Shown: positions 1-6,385 of the stretch, in pieces
Layout: the number at the start of each line of letters is the position of its first letter
Position numbering within the stretch: the stretch's first letter is position 1
DNA from: Candidatus Poseidoniales archaeon
Lineage (GTDB): Archaea; Thermoplasmatota; Poseidoniia; Poseidoniales; Poseidoniaceae
DNA: 8,759 bases
Reading direction: 5' to 3'
Assembly: GCA_003602665.1 (NCBI GenBank)
Contig: QQSG01000096.1
Location: 9,726 to 18,484, forward strand
Made by a program: the position numbers and the translations under genes
The notes under the pieces: generated by a model
Database searches by the model: none
What the model was told of the DNA's origin: nothing
The model's input: the letters and a program-made list of their open reading frames with translations, nothing else

Positions 1-242
1 AATTCATCAGGCTTCACTTGATGAACTGCGTTGTCAATAGAGTTCTGGTCAGCAAGATCTCCGTTGAGGAGATGAAAATTATCGTTACTCATCAAGTGGT
101 TGATGAGGTTACGTCCTAGACTTGGTTGAGAGACTCTACGGACCAATCCGTAGACGATATATCCCTTCTCTAGTAGTAATTCTGCGAGGTAAGAACCGTC
201 TTGGCCGGTGATTCCCGTGATGAGGGCAGTCTTTTCGCTCAT
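1..242 (-). CDS. gmd: GDP-mannose 4,6-dehydratase, N-terminal part (cut by window edge)
   Basis: Only the first 80 codons are visible; the gene runs off the left edge. The family converts GDP-D-mannose to GDP-4-keto-6-deoxy-D-mannose with NADP(H), the first step toward GDP-fucose, GDP-rhamnose or GDP-perosamine for glycans. The N-terminus reads MSEKTALITGITGQDGSYLA. It holds the extended-SDR nucleotide loop GITGQDG (residues 10-16), the following YLAELLLEKGY helix typical of Gmd, VRR at 34-36 where the NADP 2'-phosphate is bound in the family, and GDLAD at 61-65. The catalytic Thr/Tyr/Lys lie beyond the edge. The ATG at 240-242 is chosen because the family normally begins a few residues before KTALITG; an AGAGGAAAGG stretch lies upstream. 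The gene is divergent from the ABC operon. Assignment to Gmd rather than another extended SDR is good but rests on the N-terminus only. Confidence 0.87.
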   Translation of the reverse strand, partial: MSEKTALITGITGQDGSYLAELLLEKGYIVYGLVRRVSQPSLGRNLINHLMSNDNFHLLNGDLADQNSIDNAVHQVKPDE

Positions 243-348
243 ATCAAATGCTGAACCTTTCCTCTTTTGAAGTCGTCGGATTAACGCTTGAATTGAAATT
301 CTTTGATAGATACAAATCTACTAAAGGAAACAGGCATTCCCTAGAAGA

Positions 349-357
349 GTATATTAT
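349..357 (+). promoter_or_regulatory. TATA-like box of the ABC operon
   Basis: GTATATTAT is centred near 353, about 26 nt before the ATG at 379, with purine-rich GAAGAG just upstream that could act as a BRE. In archaea the TATA box sits about 25-27 nt before the transcription start, so this spacing predicts a leaderless or nearly leaderless mRNA starting at 379. The whole gap 243-378 holds the divergent control regions of gmd and this operon. No clear second TATA box for gmd was found in it. Confidence 0.5.
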
Positions 358-378
358 GTGCACGTTGAAGGGAACATT

Positions 379-1086
379 ATGCTGACAGTAAACGATTTGA
401 CCAAGAGTTTTGGTTCTGGTTCAAACAAGTTAGAAGTTCTCAAAGGAGTGGATATGACCATCACAAAAGGTGAGATGGTTGCATTAATGGGGCCGTCTGG
501 TTGTGGAAAATCAACGTTATTGAATATCATCGGAGGTCTCCTTTCCGCAGATAGTGGGGAAATCGATCTCGAAGGTCGCACGTACGGGCGACAAAAGCCT
601 TCTGATGTTGTTGATATTCGACGAAAGGGAGTTGGATGGATTTTCCAAGACTTTCATCTCGTCCCTTCGCTATCGGCGAAAGACAATGTTGCGATGGCTC
701 TTGAATTGTGTGGGTACAAAAGTGACGAAGCCGAAGAGCGTGCAGTTGCTGCTCTAACTGAAGTTGGACTTGGTGATCGAACCCATCACATTCCCGATCA
801 ATTGTCGGGCGGTCAACAACAACGTGTTGCAATCGCTCGAGCGATTGCAGGAAAGCGTTCCATTTTGCTTGCAGACGAACCTACAGGGAACCTTGACATC
901 GCAAGTGGTAAAGAAATCATGGAATTGTTCAAGAGATTGTGCAATGATGAGGAGAACCCAATTTCGATTCTAATGGTCACGCACGACCCAGATCTTGCAA
1001 CACAAGCAGACAGAATGTTGCTCTTGCGAGAAGGTAAGACCTTCGCAAGCGACATACGAAGTGCTTGGGGTGTAGAGGAGGAATGA
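379..1086 (+). CDS. ABC transporter ATP-binding protein, MacB/LolD type (ATPase 1)
   Basis: Cytoplasmic ATPase of 235 residues, the normal length for the MacB/LolD/FtsE-like family, which powers FtsX-type permeases by mechanical coupling rather than by classic import. Numbered from ATG 379: Walker A GPSGCGKST 38-46, Q-loop Gln 90, signature LSGGQ 142-146, Walker B ILLADEPTG 162-170 with catalytic Glu 167, D-loop NLD 171-173 and switch His 202. All catalytic residues are present. The start at 379 (MLTVNDLTKSF) matches the usual family N-terminus and lies 26 nt after a TATA-like box. A GTG at 358 in the same frame would add seven residues and overlaps that box, so it is disfavoured. A GAAGGG motif also precedes 379. 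It is the first gene of a four-gene operon, with 4 nt to the permease gene. The substrate cannot be read from the ATPase. Confidence 0.93.
   Translation: MLTVNDLTKSFGSGSNKLEVLKGVDMTITKGEMVALMGPSGCGKSTLLNIIGGLLSADSGEIDLEGRTYGRQKPSDVVDIRRKGVGWIFQDFHLVPSLSAKDNVAMALELCGYKSDEAEERAVAALTEVGLGDRTHHIPDQLSGGQQQRVAIARAIAGKRSILLADEPTGNLDIASGKEIMELFKRLCNDEENPISILMVTHDPDLATQADRMLLLREGKTFASDIRSAWGVEEE
1075..1081 (+). promoter_or_regulatory. Shine-Dalgarno site of the permease gene
   Basis: GAGGAGG ends 9 nt before the ATG at 1091 and lies inside the last codons of ATPase 1. It fixes the permease start and points to coupled translation of the two genes. Confidence 0.7.
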
Positions 1087-1090
1087 TTCT

Positions 1091-4000
1091 ATGGCTGAAC
1101 AAACAGAACAAAAGACCGTTGAATCAAACGAAATCAAAGAGAATGGACGTTTGGGTACGTTTATTCATCGAGTAAGAGAATTGCCTTCGAATTACAGAAT
1201 GGCGTTGGTCAGTTCATGGAGAAATAAAGAGCGTGGACTTGCAGTCTTTGCTGGAGTCTTCCTTGCATCTCTTGTTATCACAACAGTCCTTTCCTATGGT
1301 GTTGGTCTGAGTCAGATTTTCCTTGCAACTTCCCTGGAAGGTGAACCTGTTGATGCTAAAATAGAATTCGACAGAAAACCCGTAGAAGGAACTGAGGGTT
1401 GGACGAATAATTCCACCGTAATGATGGAAGTTTGTGACGAACTTGTCTCAGACTTTGTGGAATTTACTGACTGTGCTTTGACGTTAGGTCGTCAAGGGAT
1501 TCATGGTGGCGGTTTCTTCAATCAGGATTTCATTGTAGCGCAGCCTTTGGAAATGCGTTCAATGGAAGCAAATTCGAATCCGTTGTGGAAGGATATGAGG
1601 TTTAACTATCCAGAGCTTGAGGATGCGGGTCCGCCTATCTCAGAAATGCGTGGAATTCGATTCATGGGTCCAGGTGCTTTTGACGGTGAATTAGCCGACC
1701 GATTTGGTGCGAATATCATCGATGGGCTTGGCGAATGGCCTTCACCAGAAGCAATGGAAGAACAACGAGGATTGATTCTTCCATCGAACATTGTTTCGGA
1801 TGCAAGAGCAAATGTAGGGGATAAGATTGATTCCCTCTCCTTTGTCTATGTTACACAAACAGCTGAACTCGGTTCTGATTCCATCACTGATGAAAATTGT
1901 GCGGGAGAAATCACCAGTGAGAGAAATGAACAAACCTATTGCCGTGAAGAATTTATAGTTGAAAATCTCACTATCCTAGGCGTTTACGACCCATGGGACT
2001 TTGGAAACCCAACACTACCCCCAAATCCTGTCTTTGCTTCTCTGACAACGCTTTCTGATGACCAACAACGCTTACTCATCGATAACGATCATATCTATCT
2101 CTCGATGACTGTAAACCGTTCTCTCATTCCATCCTCTTCAACAACTGAAGCCGCAGAATGGCTTGAAGATCTTGGCATGAGAGTTGGCGATAAAGAATAT
2201 GCAAACGGTACAGTCGAAGTGTTTTACTTCGATATTGTGAGTGGAACAATTACGTTTTTGCAAATTTTCCTTGGACTAATTCAAGCCTTTGATTACATCA
2301 TCATGATCCCAATTGTCGTTCTCTCCATTGCAGTATTGATCTACGGTTTGGTCCTCAGTCTTGAACAACGACGGCGAGAAATCAGCATTCAGCGAGTCAT
2401 AGGGGCTGATACCCAAAGGCTGAGTGGAATGGTCCTGCTTGAATTGTCTGTGATTGCATTCGCAGGTTGGGTTGTTGGTTACTTGCTTGCAATGATCGCA
2501 GTACCGATTGTCCTCTCTGCAGTAGGATTCTTAGTGTTCTCTGAATTAACAATCGATGTAAATCCAGCATTGTCATTTGCAGCAACACTCTTCACAGCAT
2601 TTGCAACACTTGGCGTGGCCTTGCTCTTTGGACGCAGTCGTACACGTGAATTCATCGAAATGGAAATCGACGAAGGTGTCCGCACAATTTCCAAGAAGCG
2701 CCCTCCTCGACGTTGGCTGCATTGGACAATGTTTGGCATTGGTATGCTCTCGTTTACCGATACCGCTCTAGAGCAAAATGGTAGCGAAGACGGTTTGTAT
2801 TCCAATTTCTTCCTCGAAGGGCTCTTCGGAATCTTTGGGCCATTTTTCCTTTGGATCGGGGGTGCGCTTCTTCTGGCTTGGCTGGGTGCAAAGGGACCTT
2901 ACATTATGCAATTCATCTTCGGCAAGACTGCCTTATTGAAGGATGTCAAGCGTGGACTGAAAGGTTCTGGTTCTTCCGAATCAATCAATAGGCTTTCAGT
3001 CATTATGCTTCTGACGTTATCGATTGTAACACTCGCGGCAGTGCAAGGTTACACTGGAACACTTGTGGATGAAAGAACCGCTGACGCGACAGTAGGCTCT
3101 GAATTACAGATGGTCATGGATGGTCCTCGAAATCAATCCCAAGTTGAAGCAGTTCTCACAGAATATTATCCAGATGGAGAGATTGTTGCAATGACGGTCC
3201 CTCAAATATTACTTAGCCCAACATCAGGTGGAGACTCCTATCTGACCTATGTTCTCATGAACAACAGCGATGAAGTTTTACGTTGGAATGAACAAGCAAT
3301 CCCTGGTGAAGGATCAGACCCATCAATCTATGATGGACTCACCTTCTCAGCAGGTGAAGATGCAGCATATGCCCTTGATTTGTGGGGGTCAGGTCGACGA
3401 AGTAATGATGCAGCAGACATTGTTTTACCTGCTAGTGATTCACGCTCAGAGGTCATTAATTTCACCAATATCGATCTCGTCCCTGTCGATTCGAATGCAT
3501 CAATAGAGGAGCGAATTGCGATTCTCTTCGCTTACTCTTTAGTCATGGATACTGACCTCAGTGGGGCTGACCTATCCAATCAAAATCTTTCCAATCGAGA
3601 CTTTGGACGAACGAATTTCATAGACACTGACCTGAGTGATACAAACTTATCTGGTGCAAATCTAAGCGAATCTCTCTTCATTGACACCGATATTTCTGGT
3701 ACGAACTTTTCCGGTGCTAATTTGGAAAATGCGGTTTTCTTTGATACTGCCTCATTAGTGTTCCTCCCGGAAAATGCAACATTTGAGGATGTTACCGATA
3801 AAATCGGACTTTTCGACTTTACTGTTGCTGAAAGTACAGATGGAATGACATGTCCTAACGGAGAGACCGCTCCAAATGAGGATTGTACTCGATTCACCCG
3901 ATTCCCTGACCTGCTCCAACCGTTCTTGTTCGAACAAGCGGATTTCGTTGTTACCTCTACTCAAAGTGAGTTGCGATACTTAGGTGTGCATACATACATT

Positions 4001-4684
4001 CCCGGAGTTCCGAGTGCGAGTATGGCATCCTCTCTCATTATTTCTGAGGAGTCATGGAGAGCATTTGTTGGAGACGAAAAGGCGGATCGACACAATTCGA
4101 CAACGTGGATTTTCCATCTTCCTGGTATTGGTGGAGATGAGCTGAAAGCACTTGCATCAATCATTGAAGCAGATTCTCGAGTCTCGAGCACGAACGATTG
4201 GGAAACTGCTCATGAAGCAGTTGAGAGAGATGGTGGTCTCATCTTTGGAACACCCGGTCTTCTCTCTTTACAATTCGTTGTAGCTAGCATTGCTGCTGTA
4301 GCATCAGCCTTCGTTTTCTTATCGCTTGTACTCACGCAGCGACAGAAGGAATTAGCGATTCTACAAGCGATTGGTGCGAGTCCAAATCAGATTATTCGCC
4401 TCGTACTGTTTGAGATCCTATCGATTGTTCTTGTTTCGATGTTACTCGGAATTATTCTCGGTATTGGTGTCGCTTTCTCCTTTAATGGATTCTTCGATGT
4501 CTTCGGATTCATCTTCCAGATATTTGGTGGAACGTCGACGGTGATTGAACGTGAATTGGTGTATCCGTGGACGCAATTAGCTTTCGTAACACTATCCGTA
4601 TTCGCAGCGGTTGTCCTTGCACTGGTTATAACAACACGTCGAGCACTTGGAGCCGATCTTGCAAGCGTTCTCAAGGGGGAGTGA
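1091..4684 (+). CDS. Giant duplicated FtsX/MacB-type ABC permease with extracytoplasmic pentapeptide-repeat segment
   Basis: The 1197-residue membrane subunit of the ABC system has two FtsX modules in one chain. Likely helices are 49-72, 402-424, 447-470, 492-514, 544-560 (weak), 577-600, 635-655, 1058-1082, 1102-1128 and 1163-1182, ten in all with the N-terminus inside. The FtsX coupling loops are visible twice: QRRREISIQRVIGAD (426-440) and QRQKELAILQAIGAS (1083-1097). Two large domains lie outside the membrane, about 73-400 and 656-1057. The second contains 13 tandem pentapeptides at 821-885. The only six cysteines (115/128, 270/284, 921/932) form three close pairs in these outer domains, suggesting disulfides. 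Classic MacB or LolC subunits are about 400-650 residues with one outer domain, so this is roughly a fused double subunit. The nearest known logic is LolC-LolE or BceB-like ten-helix permeases. The substrate is unknown; lipoprotein, peptide or envelope-polymer handling is possible. Confidence 0.92.
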   Translation: MAEQTEQKTVESNEIKENGRLGTFIHRVRELPSNYRMALVSSWRNKERGLAVFAGVFLASLVITTVLSYGVGLSQIFLATSLEGEPVDAKIEFDRKPVEGTEGWTNNSTVMMEVCDELVSDFVEFTDCALTLGRQGIHGGGFFNQDFIVAQPLEMRSMEANSNPLWKDMRFNYPELEDAGPPISEMRGIRFMGPGAFDGELADRFGANIIDGLGEWPSPEAMEEQRGLILPSNIVSDARANVGDKIDSLSFVYVTQTAELGSDSITDENCAGEITSERNEQTYCREEFIVENLTILGVYDPWDFGNPTLPPNPVFASLTTLSDDQQRLLIDNDHIYLSMTVNRSLIPSSSTTEAAEWLEDLGMRVGDKEYANGTVEVFYFDIVSGTITFLQIFLGLIQAFDYIIMIPIVVLSIAVLIYGLVLSLEQRRREISIQRVIGADTQRLSGMVLLELSVIAFAGWVVGYLLAMIAVPIVLSAVGFLVFSELTIDVNPALSFAATLFTAFATLGVALLFGRSRTREFIEMEIDEGVRTISKKRPPRRWLHWTMFGIGMLSFTDTALEQNGSEDGLYSNFFLEGLFGIFGPFFLWIGGALLLAWLGAKGPYIMQFIFGKTALLKDVKRGLKGSGSSESINRLSVIMLLTLSIVTLAAVQGYTGTLVDERTADATVGSELQMVMDGPRNQSQVEAVLTEYYPDGEIVAMTVPQILLSPTSGGDSYLTYVLMNNSDEVLRWNEQAIPGEGSDPSIYDGLTFSAGEDAAYALDLWGSGRRSNDAADIVLPASDSRSEVINFTNIDLVPVDSNASIEERIAILFAYSLVMDTDLSGADLSNQNLSNRDFGRTNFIDTDLSDTNLSGANLSESLFIDTDISGTNFSGANLENAVFFDTASLVFLPENATFEDVTDKIGLFDFTVAESTDGMTCPNGETAPNEDCTRFTRFPDLLQPFLFEQADFVVTSTQSELRYLGVHTYIPGVPSASMASSLIISEESWRAFVGDEKADRHNSTTWIFHLPGIGGDELKALASIIEADSRVSSTNDWETAHEAVERDGGLIFGTPGLLSLQFVVASIAAVASAFVFLSLVLTQRQKELAILQAIGASPNQIIRLVLFEILSIVLVSMLLGIILGIGVAFSFNGFFDVFGFIFQIFGGTSTVIERELVYPWTQLAFVTLSVFAAVVLALVITTRRALGADLASVLKGE
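3551..3745 (+). repeat. Thirteen tandem pentapeptide repeats (coding)
   Basis: These bases encode residues 821-885 of the permease as 13 uninterrupted five-residue units: TDLSG, ADLSN, QNLSN, RDFGR, TNFID, TDLSD, TNLSG, ANLSE, SLFID, TDISG, TNFSG, ANLEN, AVFFD. The middle position is Leu, Phe or Ile in every unit, and the residue before it is mostly Asp or Asn, as in the A(D/N)LXX family pattern. Known pentapeptide-repeat proteins fold into a right-handed square beta-helix with four units per turn, so this stretch should give about three turns. By topology it lies outside the membrane, between helices 635-655 and 1058-1082. Confidence 0.9.
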
Positions 4685-4687
4685 AGA

Positions 4688-5683
4688 ATGTCAAATAATT
4701 CAACAAAGAAAAGTATCCTTGAAGCAGATGGTCTGTATCACGTGTACGAGTCAAAAGCCGAAGATGGAAACGTTGTCGCTCTTCGCGGTTTGTACATTAA
4801 CATGAAAGAAGGCGAAGCAGTTGCTGTTGTAGGTCCTTCTGGATCTGGGAAATCAACCCTTCTCAAATGTCTCGGTGGATTGATGAAACCGAGTGCAGGT
4901 TCAGTTACACTTGATGAGAACAATATGACTCGATTGAAAGGAAAAGAACTTGTTCGACTTCGTCAAAAGACAGTGTCGTTCATCTTCCAGGATGGAAACC
5001 TTCTGCCCCATCTCAATGCAAGAGACAATGTTGCTGAGCCATTGCGAAATCAAGGTGTTCGTTCAAAAGAAGCACTGAAAAGAGCAGATGAGATGCTTGA
5101 ACGATTGAGTATGCCTCACAGGGCAAGAGCACTGCCAATGATGCTCAGTGGTGGTGAACAGCAACGTGTTGCCATTGCACGCGCTCTGATTACGAATCCG
5201 CGCCTTATCTTGGCTGATGAACCAACGGGTGCTCTTGATCCTGTGACAGGTCGTGCAGTTCTTGATATCTTCAAGGAACTGAATGAAAAAGAAGGCGTGT
5301 CTTTCCTAATTGTAACACACTCAAAGGAAGTCGCTGCATTTGCCAATAGAAGCCTCGAACTTCGAGACGGTCGATTCGTTGCAGAGCATGGAGCAGAAAT
5401 TGATGTCGAAGATTTGACTGAAGGACGAGAACTCCTCATCGATGACTTAGGAACTGTGACGCTTCCTCCTGATTTGCTTGTCCGAATAGGCGGCTCAGGT
5501 CGCTATTCTGTTGCACTTGCTGAGAGTGGAATGCTTACCTTACAAGGAGAATCGTATTCCACAATCGGTGAACTTGTCCTCTCCGCAACATGTCCTGCTT
5601 GCAAGCATGATTATGGGGATAGTGATGAGCAACAATGCCCTTCATGTGGCTCAAGTCGTCCAATGGTGGAGGCTTCATCTTGA
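4688..5683 (+). CDS. ABC transporter ATP-binding protein with C-terminal extension and zinc ribbon (ATPase 2)
   Basis: Second ATPase of the operon, 331 residues, about 100 longer than ATPase 1. The MacB/LolD-type core fills 10-230: Walker A GPSGSGKST 49-57, Q-loop Gln 101, signature LSGGEQ 153-158, Walker B LILADEPTG 173-181 with Glu 178, D-loop ALD 182-184 and His 211, all intact. After the core, residues 248-285 (from ELLIDDLGTVTLPPDLL) resemble an AbrB-like swapped-hairpin segment with its G-x-(I/V)-x-LP pattern; this is a pattern match by eye. Residues 302-320 form a zinc ribbon, with C302-PA-C305 and C317-PS-C320. The start at 4688 follows the permease stop by 3 nt, with a GGAG motif 6 nt upstream. 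Its end overlaps the next gene by 4 nt. It probably pairs with ATPase 1 as a heterodimer on the duplicated permease; the tail could regulate assembly or bind a partner. Confidence 0.93.
   Translation: MSNNSTKKSILEADGLYHVYESKAEDGNVVALRGLYINMKEGEAVAVVGPSGSGKSTLLKCLGGLMKPSAGSVTLDENNMTRLKGKELVRLRQKTVSFIFQDGNLLPHLNARDNVAEPLRNQGVRSKEALKRADEMLERLSMPHRARALPMMLSGGEQQRVAIARALITNPRLILADEPTGALDPVTGRAVLDIFKELNEKEGVSFLIVTHSKEVAAFANRSLELRDGRFVAEHGAEIDVEDLTEGRELLIDDLGTVTLPPDLLVRIGGSGRYSVALAESGMLTLQGESYSTIGELVLSATCPACKHDYGDSDEQQCPSCGSSRPMVEASS
5665..5672 (+). promoter_or_regulatory. Shine-Dalgarno site deciding the TTG start at 5680
   Basis: GGTGGAGG ends 7 nt before a TTG codon that overlaps the ATPase 2 stop codon as TTGA. 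The spacing is ideal and supports TTG 5680 over the in-frame ATGs at 5635 and 5644, which lie deeper inside ATPase 2. Confidence 0.6.
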
Positions 5684-5979
5684 AACAAATCGTCTCGGTC
5701 TTGAGTTATATCGAAGGGATCTCAGCTCTGATTCTCTTCGCAGTTGCAATGCCTGTGAAGTATATTGGAGGAGATCCATCCCTTGTGTCCCTTGTCGGAC
5801 AAATACATGGTTTCCTGTTCCTTGCCTTCTTGGGAGCACTCTTCTACGGAGTTGGTCGTCACTGGAACATGACTGCTTTGATTCATGGATTCATAGCAGC
5901 AGTCGTCCCAGCAGGACCGTTTTTGTTCGATGGAATGCTCATCAGTGGTGAGTATGACCTTGAAGAGAAATCAAACTGA
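5680..5979 (+). CDS. Small DUF3817-family integral membrane protein
   Basis: A 99-residue membrane protein with about three helices (roughly 5-24, 36-58 and 65-86) and the hallmarks of DUF3817: a YIEGISALILF start, AMPVKYIGGDPSLVSLVG (22-39), the GQIHGFLF segment (40-47) and AVVPAGPFLFD (74-84). Family members are about 90-110 residues long and have no established biochemical role. The TTG start at 5680 is chosen because it gives the normal family N-terminus, follows a strong ribosome site, and overlaps the ATPase 2 stop by 4 nt. It is therefore the last gene of the ABC operon and probably translationally coupled to it. Whether it is an accessory subunit of the transporter or only co-transcribed cannot be told from the sequence. 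Its 3' end overlaps the convergent cupin gene by 9 bp. Confidence 0.85.
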   Translation: MKQIVSVLSYIEGISALILFAVAMPVKYIGGDPSLVSLVGQIHGFLFLAFLGALFYGVGRHWNMTALIHGFIAAVVPAGPFLFDGMLISGEYDLEEKSN

Positions 5980-6333
5980 TTTGACGCCTTGTGGCCACAA
6001 TACGAGGATGAGTGTTTTTCCTTTTGTCTTAGGTGTATGTGTTGATTCTGGATCCATCCAAACAATCGATCCTGTTGGATAGGTTCCTTCCTCGTCCCAG
6101 ACCTCTCCTTTGAGGACAAGGTATGCTTCACCACCGGGATGCATGTGGGGCATGAAAGCATCCACCGTAACTTCAGAATCTGCTTCATAGAGGACAAGTG
6201 AGGTTTTTTCTTCTCGCTTGAGTTTGCCTAAACGCACACCTGTTCCGAAATCTCTCCAAGAGATGTTCTCTTCGAGCCAATCTTCATCAATTGAAAATCC
6301 AAGCCATTGCGACATGTCGTGTGTAAAGACCAT
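5971..6333 (-). CDS. ChrR-type cupin domain protein
   Basis: A 120-residue single-domain cupin. The metal-binding pattern is visible: His 63, His 65 and Glu 69 in MPHMHPGGEAYLVLKGE, and His 99 in PESTHT. The wording HPGGEAYLVLKGEVWDEEGTYPTGS closely follows the cupin of the anti-sigma factor ChrR and its stand-alone relatives, which bind zinc or another divalent metal. The N-terminal anti-sigma zinc-binding region of true ChrR is absent, so this is a stand-alone cupin and not an anti-sigma factor. There is no signal peptide, so it is cytoplasmic. The ATG at 6331-6333 lacks a well-spaced ribosome site (AGAGGT lies about 15 nt upstream); a second ATG at 6313-6315 would remove six residues. It lies 52 nt downstream of the lipoprotein gene on the same strand, so co-transcription is likely. 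Substrate unknown. Confidence 0.82.
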   Translation of the reverse strand: MVFTHDMSQWLGFSIDEDWLEENISWRDFGTGVRLGKLKREEKTSLVLYEADSEVTVDAFMPHMHPGGEAYLVLKGEVWDEEGTYPTGSIVWMDPESTHTPKTKGKTLILVLWPQGVKSV

Positions 6334-6385
6334 GGTAACGCCAACGAGACCTCTTTCAAGAGATATTCGGTGAAACGATCTCTCC

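Noticed and set aside
243..357. Possible tRNA or small RNA in the divergent gap
   Set aside because: No cloverleaf, T-loop motif or stable stem could be found by eye.
358..378. GTG start at 358 for ATPase 1, adding VHVEGNI
   Set aside because: The extra residues do not fit the family N-terminus, and the codon overlaps the TATA-like box, which places transcription start near 379.
2479..2805. Minus-strand open frame of 108 codons inside the permease gene
   Set aside because: It is fully contained in a well-supported gene, has low-complexity Ser/Asn/Arg composition and no domain or ribosome site.
3551..3745. Pentapeptide segment as a gyrase-protecting DNA mimic (Qnr/MfpA type)
   Set aside because: The segment lies between transmembrane helices on the outer side and is only about three turns long, so it cannot meet gyrase in the cytoplasm.
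5635..5679. ATG starts at 5635 or 5644 for the DUF3817 protein
   Set aside because: They lie inside ATPase 2, over the codons of its zinc ribbon, lack a ribosome site, and add residues not expected for the family; TTG 5680 has a well-placed SD.
6334..6385. Possible small gene or terminator between cupin and lipoprotein genes
   Set aside because: Only 52 bp, with no convincing open frame start, hairpin or T-run.
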